Part shown: positions 24,603 to 32,779 of the stretch, piece by piece | How the letters are laid out: each line of letters begins with the position of its first letter | How positions within the stretch are numbered: position 1 is the stretch's first letter | Source of the DNA: Parvivirga hydrogeniphila | Lineage (GTDB): Bacteria; Actinomycetota; Coriobacteriia; Anaerosomatales; Anaerosomataceae | NCBI RefSeq assembly: GCF_023371205.1 | Contig: NZ_JAMCCO010000002.1 | Span: 121,001-185,000 of the forward strand | Direction of reading: 5' to 3' | DNA length: 64,000 nt | Position numbers and translations under genes: made by a program | Notes under the pieces: model-generated | Told to the model about the DNA's origin: nothing | What the model saw: only the letters and a program-made list of their open reading frames with translations | The model's database searches: none

Positions 24603-25637
24603 TCAGACGATGAGCATCGCGTCGCCGAACGACAAGAACCGGTAGCGCTCGCGCTTTGCGGTCTCGTAGGCGCGCATGATGAGGTCGCGGCCGGCGAACG
24701 CGCTCACCATCATCAGCAGCGTCGAGCGCGGCATGTGGAAGTTCGTGATGAGCGCGTCGACAACGCCGAAGGTGAAGCCGGGCAGGATGAACAGGTCCGT
24801 CACGCCCTCGGACGGCTCCACGAGCCGCGTCTGCTCGTTGTACGCGCTCTCCAGCGCCCGCACGCTCGTCGTACCCACGGCGATCACGCGCGAGCCCCGG
24901 CGGCGCGCCTCGTTCACCGCGTCGGCCGTCCACGCCGGCACGCGGTAGTGCTCGGCATGCATGACGTGCTCGCGCGGGTCGTCCACCGCGACGGGCCGGA
25001 AGGTGTCGAGCCCCACGTCGAGCTCGACTCTCGCGACGTGCACGCCACGCTTCTGGATCTCGTCCATGAGCGCTTCGGTGAAGTGCAGTCCTGCCGTCGG
25101 CGCAGCGACGCTGTGCTCGTGCGTCGCGTACACCGTCTGATACTTCTCGGGGTCGTCGAGCGAGGCGGTGATGTACGGCGGCAACGGCATCTCGCCGATG
25201 GCGTGCACCGCGTCCATGAACGTGCCTTCACGCACGCTGAAGGTGATGACGCGGCCTCCGGTCTGCTCGATCACGTCAACGATGAGGCCGGTGAGCAGCC
25301 CATCGCCGAACACCACTTTCGCCCCGGGCTTCAGGCGGCGCCCCGGCTTGACGAGACACTCCCAGGTGGTCCCGTACCGGGGGCGCAAGAGCAGCACCTC
25401 GACCGCCCCGCCGGTCTCGTCCTTCGCGCCGCGAAGCCGCGCGGGCAGCACGCGTGTCTCGTTGACGACGAGGACGTCGCCTTCCCGCAGGTACTCGGGC
25501 AGGTCCCGGAACGTCTTGTGGTCGATCTGCCCGCTTGCGCGCTCGACGACCATCAGGCGGCACGCGTCGCGCGGCTCGACAGGGCGTTGCGCTATGAGCC
25601 CGGTCGGGAGATCGTAGTCGAAATCTGCAGTCCTCAC
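24603..25637 (-). CDS. queA: tRNA preQ1(34) S-adenosylmethionine ribosyltransferase-isomerase
   Basis: 344 residues. It moves the ribosyl part of SAM onto preQ1 in tRNA to give epoxyqueuosine. Seen: FDYDLPTGLIAQRPVEPRD, VNETRVLPARL, VEVLLLRP, PAGLHFTE-like TAGLHFTEALMDE, and FILPGFTFGVVDALITNFHMP near the C-terminus. GTG at 25637 chosen: GGAGG lies 4 nt upstream and it gives the normal length. It lies tail to tail with the anti-sigma gene (3 bp gap). Confidence 0.96.
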   Translation of the reverse strand: MRTADFDYDLPTGLIAQRPVEPRDACRLMVVERASGQIDHKTFRDLPEYLREGDVLVVNETRVLPARLRGAKDETGGAVEVLLLRPRYGTTWECLVKPGRRLKPGAKVVFGDGLLTGLIVDVIEQTGGRVITFSVREGTFMDAVHAIGEMPLPPYITASLDDPEKYQTVYATHEHSVAAPTAGLHFTEALMDEIQKRGVHVARVELDVGLDTFRPVAVDDPREHVMHAEHYRVPAWTADAVNEARRRGSRVIAVGTTSVRALESAYNEQTRLVEPSEGVTDLFILPGFTFGVVDALITNFHMPRSTLLMMVSAFAGRDLIMRAYETAKRERYRFLSFGDAMLIV

Positions 25638-25716
25638 CTGTCCTCCACTCGCCTGCGTGCTCCGCGCCAGTGTAACGCATCCGTTCCCGCGGCTATCGCT
25701 CGAGCCGCCCATCGGA

Positions 25717-25722
25717 TACCAT
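25717..25722 (+). promoter_or_regulatory. -10-like box before the PHP gene
   Basis: TACCAT ends 6 nt before GTG 25729. There is no Shine-Dalgarno, so a leaderless message is possible. No -35 match was found. Confidence 0.3.
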
Positions 25723-25728
25723 CACGCC

Positions 25729-26448
25729 GTGAGCACCTGGTCATCGGCAGACATACACCTGCACACCACCGCCTCTGACGGTTTGTACTCGCCACGGCAG
25801 GTCGTGGAGTGGGCGGCTGAGCGCACCGATCTTTCTGTCATCGCCATCACCGACCACAACACCATGGACGGCGCCCTCGAAGCCGCCGAGATCGCGAGGG
25901 ACCTTCCGATCGAGCTCGTGCTCGGCATGGAGATCGACTCGGTGGACGGGCACGTGCTCGCACTGTGGGTCCGAGAACCCGTGCCTTCCGGGATGAGCGC
26001 GCTTAAGACGGTGGACGCCATCCACGAGCAAGGCGGCATCGCCATCGCCGCGCACCCGTTCGCACCGAAGTGGTGGGCGAAGCACGGGCTGTGCCGCGGT
26101 GACGAGCGCGTGTACGACGCGGTGCCGTTCGATGCCTTCGAGATACACAACGCGACCCCGCTGCTCTTCCACGCGAACCTGCGCGCCCGGGCCTACGTCA
26201 AGCGCAACCCCGGGCGCTTCGCCGTCACCGGCGGAAGCGACGCCCACATCCTGTCGGCGATCGGCGCGACGCGCACGCTCTTCCCCGGCCGGACCGCTGC
26301 CGACTTGCGCCGCGCGATCGAAGAGAAGACCACGCGGGTCGACAACACGCTGTTCTGGCTCACGCGCAATGCGCGCTACCTCGCCCACATGCCGAGCATC
26401 GTCAGACGCGAGCGCGCACGGCGGCACGCCGACGGGCACACGCCTTAG
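25729..26448 (+). CDS. PHP-domain metal-dependent phosphoesterase
   Basis: 239 residues. The PHP metal motifs appear in order: DIHLHTTASDG (about 8-18), TDHNTM (about 42), GMEIDS (about 68), AHPFAP (about 107) and GSDAH (about 173). The family hydrolyses phosphoesters, including nucleotides and nucleoside 3',5'-bisphosphates; the substrate here is not readable. The GTG start is chosen because it directly precedes the domain; the frame upstream is open but not protein-like. Its stop overlaps the queH stop on the other strand by 4 nt. Confidence 0.88.
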   Translation: MSTWSSADIHLHTTASDGLYSPRQVVEWAAERTDLSVIAITDHNTMDGALEAAEIARDLPIELVLGMEIDSVDGHVLALWVREPVPSGMSALKTVDAIHEQGGIAIAAHPFAPKWWAKHGLCRGDERVYDAVPFDAFEIHNATPLLFHANLRARAYVKRNPGRFAVTGGSDAHILSAIGATRTLFPGRTAADLRRAIEEKTTRVDNTLFWLTRNARYLAHMPSIVRRERARRHADGHTP

Positions 26449-27029
26449 GGCGCCCCGCCCTTCTCCTTCGCGCGACGAGCGTCCCGATCAGCACGGGCCT
26501 TGGCGGCCTCCCACTCCGAGAGCATGCAGCCGCAGTACTTCTGCCGGTACATGCCGAGCTCCTTGGAGCGGCGCACGGCGTCCTGGTAGCGGCTCCTGAA
26601 GTCGCGCCCGACGTAGGCGAGGCCCGCCTGCTCGGCCACCTCGCGGGCGACCTCATCGAGCGCAGCAGCGTCCTGGTAGGGGCTCACCGTGAGCGTCGTG
26701 GCGAGCGCATCGATCCCGCGCTCCGCGGCAACGCGCGCGGCGAGCGCGAGCCGGAGCCGCCAGCACGCCCGGCAGCGCTCGGCAGGCGTGCGCCACAGCC
26801 CGGCGGTGGCTTCGAGCCAGAGCACGGGAGCGTACGGGACCTCGACGACCTCGGCCCCCACCGACGCCGCGTACTCGACAAGCACGTCGCGACGCCGTTC
26901 GTACTCGGCGCGCGGGTGGATGTTCGGGTTAGCGTAGACAACGAGCGGCTCGAACCCCTCGGCTCGCAAAGCGTCGAGCGGCTCGAGCAGGCACGGCCCG
27001 CAGCATGCATGAAGGACGACGCGCTCCAT
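26445..27029 (-). CDS. queH: Epoxyqueuosine reductase QueH
   Basis: 194 residues. The DUF208/QueH pattern is complete: HACCGPCLLEPL (CCxxC near residue 9), YANPNIHPRAEYERR, ERCRACWRLRL (CxxC near 84), TTLTVSPYQD, and QKYCGCMLSE (CxC near 163). These cysteines bind a 4Fe-4S cluster and a second iron. QueH makes the final queuosine step without cobalamin and replaces QueG in many anaerobes. With queA and tgt this gives the tRNA-linked part of the queuosine pathway; preQ1 synthesis genes are not in the window. Confidence 0.95.
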   Translation of the reverse strand: MERVVLHACCGPCLLEPLDALRAEGFEPLVVYANPNIHPRAEYERRRDVLVEYAASVGAEVVEVPYAPVLWLEATAGLWRTPAERCRACWRLRLALAARVAAERGIDALATTLTVSPYQDAAALDEVAREVAEQAGLAYVGRDFRSRYQDAVRRSKELGMYRQKYCGCMLSEWEAAKARADRDARRAKEKGGAP

Positions 27030-27035
27030 GGCCCG

Positions 27036-27064
27036 ATTGTATATGCCCGCGCGCCTCGCGTCAG
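27036..27064 (-). promoter_or_regulatory. Promoter of queH, probably leaderless
   Basis: CTGACG (27064-27059, 4/6) and TACAAT (27041-27036, 5/6) have a 17-bp spacer. The -10 ends 6 nt before the queH ATG, and no ribosome site fits between them. The -35 overlaps the stop of the upstream GDT1 gene. Confidence 0.6.
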
Positions 27065-27741
27065 CGCATGGCCGCGATGCGCAGCCCGATGGTGAGCAGA
27101 CCGAAGGCGATGAAGATGAGCGCAGACGCGTAGCGGAGCTGCCGCTCCGGCAGACGCGTCCCGAGCGCCCGGCCGACCGCGATGGCGACCACGTCGGCCG
27201 ACACCATGCCGAGCGTCGAGCCGAGCGTCACGCCCCAGAAGCGCGCCCAGCCGTCAAGGCCGGCGTCCTGCACGATGCCGATGCCCGCGAGCGCGTGCGA
27301 GATGCCGGCTCCCGCGCCCTTCAGCGACGCGATGAGCGCCGCGCCCGGGTCGGCCGCGATGGCCATCGTCATGATCTGCGTCTTGTCTCCGACCTCGGCG
27401 AGGAAGAACCCCGCCGCGCACGCCAGCACCGGGCCGAAGCGTGCGAACCGGCTCGGGGCATCTTCGTCCTCGTCGAGGTCGTCGCCGCGGAGCGTCCAGA
27501 CGCCGAAGCCGACGAACAGAAGCCCTGATACCCACGACAAGAGCTCCTCCGGAAGCAGCGAACCGAGCCCCTGGCCGACGGCCACGGAGACGATGTGGAC
27601 GATAAGCGTCGAGAGCGTGAGCCCCGCGATGACCTGCCACGCTTTGAAGCGCGAGGCAAGCACGAGCGCGAGCAGCTGGGACTTGTCGGCCAGCTCGCCG
27701 ATGAAGATGAGCGTGAACGCGACGACGAAGACGAACGCCAT
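27061..27741 (-). CDS. GDT1/TMEM165 (UPF0016) family cation exporter
   Basis: 226 residues, with six to seven predicted helices in two homologous halves. Each half carries the family signature: FIGELADKSQ near residue 14 and AEVGDKTQIM near 118. An acidic loop (DDLDEDEDAP, about 86-95) separates them. Members export Mn2+ or exchange Ca2+/Mn2+ for protons. Many bacterial homologues sit under a yybP-ykoY manganese riboswitch; the short upstream gap (86 bp to csp) shows no such element. Start ATG with AGGAGG upstream. Confidence 0.9.
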   Translation of the reverse strand: MAFVFVVAFTLIFIGELADKSQLLALVLASRFKAWQVIAGLTLSTLIVHIVSVAVGQGLGSLLPEELLSWVSGLLFVGFGVWTLRGDDLDEDEDAPSRFARFGPVLACAAGFFLAEVGDKTQIMTMAIAADPGAALIASLKGAGAGISHALAGIGIVQDAGLDGWARFWGVTLGSTLGMVSADVVAIAVGRALGTRLPERQLRYASALIFIAFGLLTIGLRIAAMR

Positions 27742-27774
27742 CTCAGTCCTCCTGCGGGCGGAGCGCCACGAGAA

Positions 27775-27805
27775 AGCGGGCGGCCCCGGGTCCAGGACCG
27801 CCCGC
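27775..27805 (-). terminator. Intrinsic terminator of the cold-shock gene
   Basis: On the minus strand GCGGGCGG and CCGCCCGC form a perfect stem around a 14-nt loop, followed by TTTCTC. It lies 23 bp past the csp stop and before the GDT1 gene. Confidence 0.75.
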
Positions 27806-27827
27806 CCATGTGGCGACCGGAGAGGTT

Positions 27828-28031
27828 CTAGAGCTTGCGGACGTTGCTCGCCTGCAGCTTGCCGTTCTGGCCGGTCGTGATCTCGAAGGTCACGGCCTGC
27901 CCTTCCTCGAGGGTCTTGAAGCCCTCCATCTGGATCTCGCTGTAGTGGACGAACAGGTCGTCGCCGTCCTCACGCGAGATGAACCCATAGCCCTTGTCCG
28001 GATTGAACCACTTCACCGTTCCCTCTGGCAT
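27828..28031 (-). CDS. Cold-shock domain protein (CspA family)
   Basis: 67 residues, the standard single OB-fold length. Both RNA-binding motifs are present: [12 protein letters not shown] (RNP1 region, 7-18) and [10 protein letters not shown] (RNP2 region, 25-34). It is an RNA chaperone that melts mRNA structure. The ATG at 28031 is fixed by the MPEGTVKWF start. A leader of about 165 nt separates it from the likely promoter, as in many csp genes, and contains the perfect short hairpin GGTTTG/CAAACC. Confidence 0.96.
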   Translation of the reverse strand: MPEGTVKWFNPDKGYGFISREDGDDLFVHYSEIQMEGFKTLEEGQAVTFEITTGQNGKLQASNVRKL

Positions 28032-28202
28032 GCACTTCCGTCCTTCCGCCCCGCGCGGGGCCACGCTCGTGCGACGTGTCTGCCGGCGACCTTGATGCGC
28101 TCGCGTGCGCGGCTGTCCAGACGGGCGGTGCGTGCTCGTGGCGCTTCTCGGTTTGACAAACCGTCTCGCAACAACCTTGGGCCTACGCCCACTACGGCCA
28201 CG

Positions 28203-28229
28203 ATGGTAGCACAAGCGAGCAGAATGCAA
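28203..28229 (-). promoter_or_regulatory. Putative csp promoter with extended -10
   Basis: TGCTACCAT (extended -10, box at 28208-28203) lies 15 bp after TTGCAT (28229-28224). It overlaps the end of the upstream gene region and predicts the long csp leader. Confidence 0.4.
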
Positions 28230-28238
28230 GAGGGTGCT

Positions 28239-28964
28239 TCACGAACTCCGGGCGCGCTCGCGTCTTACCACTACGACCAGCGCAACGACGGCGAGCATGA
28301 GCCCGGCGACGGCAGCGATGAGCACGGGGCTCGCGCCGCCCGACGCGCCGGAGCCCGAAGCCCCGCCTCGTTCGTACTCCACGGTGACTTCGAACCGCTG
28401 CCCAGCGGCAAGCCTCACCGGGGAGAGAACGTACAGCGTCTCCCCCTTCGCGTTGCGCTGCGGCTCGCCGACAGGCTGCGGCGCGATCTTCACGCCGGTC
28501 GCGCCTGGCTCGATCACCACCGAGAACGTGTACGGCCCTTCCTCCCCCGTATTCACCCACGCGAGCGTGGCGAAGACCTTCGAGCCGCGCACCCGAGGCG
28601 AACCGACGGTGGCCTCCACCTGGGCGATGGGTTTCTGCTCGAGGCGGAACACCGCCGCCAGCGCGCCTGCGGTCGGCACTAGAGAGGGCTGGCGGAATGG
28701 GTCGTTCGCCGGGTCGCCACCCAGGATCTCGCCGCTCCACAGCACCTGCGCACCTGCCGGCAAGGGGACGGTGACGGTGGCAGGAAGGCTCGTTTCTGGC
28801 GAGAGAACCGCGTTCACGATGACGTCGGACGAACCCGTCTGCCCCACCGGCACGAACTGCACCTGGTACTCGGCCACCCGTGCGTGCGCCACAGACGGCG
28901 CGAAGACCGCCGCAGCCAGCAGAATCGCTATCGCGAGAGCCGCGACGCGCCGTTTCGCCACCAT
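28239..28964 (-). CDS. Secreted membrane-anchored protein of unknown function
   Basis: 241 residues. A signal peptide (about 1-28, ending SVAHA-RV), a beta-rich ectodomain of about 175 residues, a Gly/Ser linker (GGASGSGASGGAS, about 200-212), then a C-terminal membrane helix (about 213-233) and an RRERARSS tail. The layout is a surface domain with a stop-transfer anchor. Phrases such as ATVTVPLPAGAQVLWSGEILGGD suggest a carbohydrate-binding or Ig-like fold; no family was recognised. Its ATG overlaps the folD stop (TGATG), so it is co-translated with a one-carbon enzyme for no obvious reason. Confidence 0.85.
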   Translation of the reverse strand: MVAKRRVAALAIAILLAAAVFAPSVAHARVAEYQVQFVPVGQTGSSDVIVNAVLSPETSLPATVTVPLPAGAQVLWSGEILGGDPANDPFRQPSLVPTAGALAAVFRLEQKPIAQVEATVGSPRVRGSKVFATLAWVNTGEEGPYTFSVVIEPGATGVKIAPQPVGEPQRNAKGETLYVLSPVRLAAGQRFEVTVEYERGGASGSGASGGASPVLIAAVAGLMLAVVALVVVVRRERARSS

Positions 28965-29812
28965 CACCTGCTCGCCTCCTCTGACGCAGCGACCGTGTTC
29001 TCCATCAGCATCGCCCGGGTCATCGGACCCACGCCGCCCGGAACCGGGGTGATCGCGCTCGCGATGGGCGCAACGCTTTCGAAGTCCACGTCTCCCACGA
29101 GGCCTGCATCGGTACGGTTGATCCCGACGTCGATCACCACCGCGCCTGGCTTGACGTAGCTCGCATCGATCATCCTCGCCCGGCCGATGGCGGCCACGAG
29201 GATGTCGGCCTCCCGGCACACGGCGCGCAGGTCGGCCGTCTTCGAGTGGCACACCGTCACCGTGGCGTCTGCCTGCAAGAGCAACAGCGCCATCGGCTTG
29301 CCCACGATGACGGAGCGGCCCACCACCACGGCGCGCTTGCCCCGCGGGTCGATGCCGTAGGCGCGAAGCAGTTCCATCACACCCGCCGGCGTGCACGCGT
29401 GGAGCGCCGGCAGCCCGCGCACCAACCGGCCGATGCTCACCGGATGGAAGCCGTCCACGTCCTTCTCGGGTGCGATGCGCGCGATGACGGCCTCGGCGTC
29501 GAGCCCATCTGGCAGCGGGAGTTGGACGAGGATGCCGTGCACGGCCGGGTCGGCGTTGAACCCGTCGACGAGCGCCTCCAGCTCGGCCTGGGGCGTGTCG
29601 GCAGGAAGCCGCACGTCGATGGACCGGATACCGACCTGCGCGCAGTCGCGCTCCTTCATGTCCACGTACGCGCGTGACGCCGGGTCGTCACCCACGAGGA
29701 TGACGGCCAGGCCTGGCTCGACACCTCGTGCCTTGAGCGCGGCCACGCGCTCGGCAGCCCGCTCCTTGACGTGAGCTGCCACCTTCTTCCCGTCGATGAT
29801 GACTGGCGCCAC
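28964..29812 (-). CDS. folD: Methylene-THF dehydrogenase/cyclohydrolase FolD
   Basis: 282 residues. It interconverts methylene-, methenyl- and formyl-THF. Seen: [16 protein letters not shown] (catalytic Tyr/Lys region near 50-57), [13 protein letters not shown] (about 95), [16 protein letters not shown], the NADP loop [17 protein letters not shown] (about 165), and [15 protein letters not shown]. The GTG at 29812 follows GGAGG at 9 nt and gives the usual APVIIDGKK start. It sits 22 bp after fhs, so the two make the formate-to-methylene-THF branch. Confidence 0.96.
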   Translation of the reverse strand: MAPVIIDGKKVAAHVKERAAERVAALKARGVEPGLAVILVGDDPASRAYVDMKERDCAQVGIRSIDVRLPADTPQAELEALVDGFNADPAVHGILVQLPLPDGLDAEAVIARIAPEKDVDGFHPVSIGRLVRGLPALHACTPAGVMELLRAYGIDPRGKRAVVVGRSVIVGKPMALLLLQADATVTVCHSKTADLRAVCREADILVAAIGRARMIDASYVKPGAVVIDVGINRTDAGLVGDVDFESVAPIASAITPVPGGVGPMTRAMLMENTVAASEEASR

Positions 29813-29834
29813 CCGCTTCACCCTCCGTTCCTGG

Positions 29835-31529
29835 TCATGACAGACCCACCACGTTGCCGTCGGCGTCGATGTCGATGCCTTCACCCGCCGGCCGGCTCGG
29901 CAGACCGGGCATCGTCATGATGTCACCGCACAGCGCATAGAGGTAGCCCGCGCCCGCGGACAGCTTGACGTCGCGGACCAGCAGCCGCCATCCGCTCGGA
30001 CACCCCTTCGCCTGCGGATCGTGCGTGAGCGAGAGGTGCGTCTTTGCCATGCACACGGGGAGCCGCTTGTACCCCATCGCCGAGTACGCGGCAAGCGCCC
30101 GCTCCGCCGCCGGAGCGAAGTCCACGCCCTCGGCGTTGTAGATGCGCCGGGCGATCGCCTCGATCTTCTCGCGCGGCGGGAGCGTGTCGTCGTAGGTGAG
30201 CTCGAAGCTGCTCTCACACTCCCACGCGCGCATCACGGCGCGCGCCAGGTCCTCGCCCCCGGCTCCGCCGTCGGCGTGCATCGTGTGCACCGCAACGTCG
30301 CATGCGCCCGCCTCCAGCGCGGCCCGGCGCACCATCTCGTGCTCGGCGTCCGTGTCGCTCGGGAAGCGGTTGATCGCCACCACCACCGGCACGCCGAACG
30401 CCCGCACGTTCGCGATCTGCTTGCGCAGGTTGCACAGCCCCTCGCTCACCGCTTCGAGGTCCTCGGCGAGCAGACCGGGGTCGAGCGGCTGCCCCGGCTT
30501 GATGGAGAACCGCCCTGAGTGCGCCTTGAGCGCGCGAACCGTGCACACCAGCACGGCTGCGTCCGGCTTCAGTCCGGAGGCGCGGCACTTGATGTTCGCG
30601 AACTTCTCGAATCCGAGATCGGCGCCGAAGCCCGCTTCGGTGACGACGACGTCCGCAAGGCCGAGCCCGATGCGGTCCGCGATGATCGACGAGTTGCCGT
30701 GCGCGATGTTCCCGAACGGACCCGCGTGCACGAGCACCGGCCCGCCCTCGAGGTTCTGCACGAGGTTCGGTTTGATGGCGTCTTTCATGAGGACCGTCAT
30801 GGCGCCTGCGACCTTGAGGTCCTCGGTGGTGACCGGACGGCCCTCCTTCGTCGCCGCCACGACGATGCGGCCGATGCGCACGCGCAGGTCGTGGAGGTCT
30901 TCTGCGAGCGCGAGCACCGCCATGAGCTCGCTTGCCGCAACGATGTCGAACCCCGTCTGCCGCGGCAGCCCGTTCGCGCGTCCTCCCAGCCCGACGACGA
31001 TGTCGCGAAGCGCGCGGTCCGAGATGTCCACGACCCGCCGCCAGGCGATCGCGTGCGGATCGATGCCGAGGCGGTTGCCGTGGTGCAGGTGGTTGTCGAT
31101 GAACGCCGCGCACAGGTTGTGCGCCGCCGCGACGGCGTGCGCGTCGCCCGTGAGGTGCAGGTTCAAGTCCTCCATCGGCACGACCTGGGCGTACCCGCCG
31201 CCTGCCGCCCCGCCCTTGATGCCGAAGACGGGGCCGAGCGAGGGCTGGCGGATCGTCGAGACCGCGCGCAGGCCGAGACGCCTGAACGCCTGCCCGAGAC
31301 CCACTGTGGTGAGCGTCTTGCCCTCGCCGAGCGGCGTGGGCGTGATCGCCGTGACCACCACGTACCGTCCGCGAGGCGTCTCGCGCACGCGCGCAAGCGT
31401 CGCGAGAGAGATCTTCGCTTTGGCCGGTCCGTACGGTTCGAGCTCGTCCGGGAGAACCCCGAGCTCTTCGGCCACCTCGCGGACAGGACGGAGACGAGCC
31501 GAACGCGCTATCTCGATGTCAGACGCCAT
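29835..31529 (-). CDS. fhs: Formate-tetrahydrofolate ligase
   Basis: 564 residues, typical length. ATP-dependent formation of 10-formyl-THF. Seen: the P-loop [16 protein letters not shown] near residue 65, [31 protein letters not shown] [27 protein letters not shown], and TMPGLPSRP at the C-terminus. Start ATG with GAGGAG upstream. Paired with folD. In acetogens this is the first step of the Wood-Ljungdahl methyl branch, but it also serves purine synthesis; nothing else of that pathway is in the window. Confidence 0.97.
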   Translation of the reverse strand: MASDIEIARSARLRPVREVAEELGVLPDELEPYGPAKAKISLATLARVRETPRGRYVVVTAITPTPLGEGKTLTTVGLGQAFRRLGLRAVSTIRQPSLGPVFGIKGGAAGGGYAQVVPMEDLNLHLTGDAHAVAAAHNLCAAFIDNHLHHGNRLGIDPHAIAWRRVVDISDRALRDIVVGLGGRANGLPRQTGFDIVAASELMAVLALAEDLHDLRVRIGRIVVAATKEGRPVTTEDLKVAGAMTVLMKDAIKPNLVQNLEGGPVLVHAGPFGNIAHGNSSIIADRIGLGLADVVVTEAGFGADLGFEKFANIKCRASGLKPDAAVLVCTVRALKAHSGRFSIKPGQPLDPGLLAEDLEAVSEGLCNLRKQIANVRAFGVPVVVAINRFPSDTDAEHEMVRRAALEAGACDVAVHTMHADGGAGGEDLARAVMRAWECESSFELTYDDTLPPREKIEAIARRIYNAEGVDFAPAAERALAAYSAMGYKRLPVCMAKTHLSLTHDPQAKGCPSGWRLLVRDVKLSAGAGYLYALCGDIMTMPGLPSRPAGEGIDIDADGNVVGLS

Positions 31530-31591
31530 GCGGCTCCTCGCCTCGTTCGATGCTGCCGGGCACGAATCGCAAGTGTACCCCACCGCGCGCC

Positions 31592-32170
31592 TCAGCCGCA
31601 GGCGTCGCGCTCTTTCACGATCGCGAGGATCCGCTTGAACTCCTCGGTGCCTGCCCGCGAGACCAGCTCGTACAGCACCTGCTCGACGGTCACGACCTCC
31701 ACGCCGCACAGGCGCAGGCGCTCGAAGGCCACGTCGCGGTCGAAGTCACGCCGCGAGCACACGGCATCGGCGACGACGACCGGCCTCAGGCCGTCGAGCG
31801 CCATCGAAAGGGCCGTTTGCGTCACGCAGATGTGCGCTTCCATGCCGCACAGCACAGGACTCGTCCTTTCGAGCGCGGCGAGTGCGCGCACGAACGCCGG
31901 CTCGGCCATGCAGTCGAACGCCATCTTGTCGACCACAGGCGCGTCTCCCAGGGCCTCGGCGATCTCGGGGACGATCTCGCCGATGCCACGCGGGTACTGG
32001 CGCGTGGCGAGGACGGGAACGCCGAGCTCCCGCGCTCCCCGCACGAGCGCCCGGACGCCCGCGACCGTCGCGTCGCATCGCGGCATGGCCGCCGCGAGCC
32101 GCTCCTGCACGTCCACCACCACGAGCACCGCGTCGTCGCGCGCGAGCGCGCCTGCGCTGCTGCCGCCCAT
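31592..32170 (-). CDS. Isochorismatase-family cysteine hydrolase
   Basis: 192 residues. The catalytic triad is recognisable: Asp in VLVVVDVQERL (about 18), Lys in VDKMAFDCM (about 96) and Cys in CGMEAHICVTQTA (about 132), the last being the family signature. These enzymes hydrolyse isochorismate, nicotinamide or similar substrates; YcaC-like members are the closest in length. The ATG at 32170 is chosen for GGGAGGTG about 9 nt upstream; the longer open frame enters the divergent gene. Transcribed away from the superoxide reductase gene. Confidence 0.87.
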   Translation of the reverse strand: MGGSSAGALARDDAVLVVVDVQERLAAAMPRCDATVAGVRALVRGARELGVPVLATRQYPRGIGEIVPEIAEALGDAPVVDKMAFDCMAEPAFVRALAALERTSPVLCGMEAHICVTQTALSMALDGLRPVVVADAVCSRRDFDRDVAFERLRLCGVEVVTVEQVLYELVSRAGTEEFKRILAIVKERDACG

Positions 32171-32246
32171 CCCGTCAGCCACCTCCCGTGCTTTGGGTAT
32201 GAAGTCCCATGACGCGAACGATACCAACGGAAGGAAGGAGCGCGCC

Positions 32247-32597
32247 ATGCCTGACGCACCCGTGCTCGGGCCGATCAACTTGATCGACGACCGCGCGTCT
32301 GCGGGAGATTTCGAGAAGAAGCACACCCCGTACATCGAGGTCGAGCGGCACGACGACGGCTCGCTCACCGCGACGGTGACGGTCGGATGGGACGTCCCCC
32401 ACCCCAACCAGCCGGACCACTACATCGCCTGGATCGAGCTCTACGCTGACGGAGCGCCCATCGCCCGGTTCGACTTCGTACCGGTCGTCTCCTGGCCGAC
32501 AGTCTCGGTGCGGCTTGCGCTCGACGCCGGTACCACGCTCCGTGCGGTCGAGCACTGCAACCTGCATGGCCTATGGGCTGCCGAAGTCGTCGTGTGA
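32247..32597 (+). CDS. Superoxide reductase (neelaredoxin type)
   Basis: 116 residues, the single-domain form without the rubredoxin-like N-terminus. Ligands of the Fe(His)4Cys centre are visible: EKKHTPY (Lys and His, about 28-31), VPHPNQPDHYIAW (two His, about 52-60) and EHCNLHGLW (Cys and His, about 104-110). It reduces superoxide to peroxide without releasing oxygen, a mark of anaerobes. Start ATG with AAGGAAGGAG. Divergent from the isochorismatase gene; its 3' end overlaps a small minus-strand gene by 27 nt. Confidence 0.95.
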   Translation: MPDAPVLGPINLIDDRASAGDFEKKHTPYIEVERHDDGSLTATVTVGWDVPHPNQPDHYIAWIELYADGAPIARFDFVPVVSWPTVSVRLALDAGTTLRAVEHCNLHGLWAAEVVV

Positions 32598-32708
32598 CGC
32601 TCGCTCCTCGGCATCGCGCTTGAGCGTCGAGCGCACGCCGAGAAGCGTCCCGGCGATGATGATGGCCAGTCCGAGGATGACGCCCGGCAAGGTCTCGCTC
32701 GTTATCAC
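32571..32708 (-). CDS. 45-residue single-pass membrane protein
   Basis: GTG at 32708 has a strong GGAGGTATCAG site directly upstream. The product is ITSETLPG, a hydrophobic helix (VILGLAIIIAGTLLG), then a basic and acidic tail (RSTLKRDAEERASHDD). The layout is N-out or short-N with a cytoplasmic tail. It starts 16 bp after the hairpin that ends the protease gene and overlaps the 3' end of the superoxide reductase gene on the other strand. Function unknown. Confidence 0.6.
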   Translation of the reverse strand: MITSETLPGVILGLAIIIAGTLLGVRSTLKRDAEERASHDDFGSP

Positions 32709-32723
32709 CTGATACCTCCGTGG

Positions 32724-32751
32724 AAGGAGCCGCCCCGAAGGGCGGCTCCTT
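32724..32751. terminator. Perfect hairpin after the surface protease gene
   Basis: AAGGAGCCGCCC and GGGCGGCTCCTT form a 12-bp perfect stem with a CGAA loop. It is placed 28 bp beyond the protease stop. It can fold on both strands but lacks a long T-run. Confidence 0.75.
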
Positions 32752-32779
32752 CATGCTACAGCATCGACATCCGGTGCGC

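Noticed and set aside
27742..27827. yybP-ykoY manganese riboswitch before the GDT1-like gene
   Set aside because: Only 86 bp, mostly occupied by the csp terminator; no conserved loop sequences seen.
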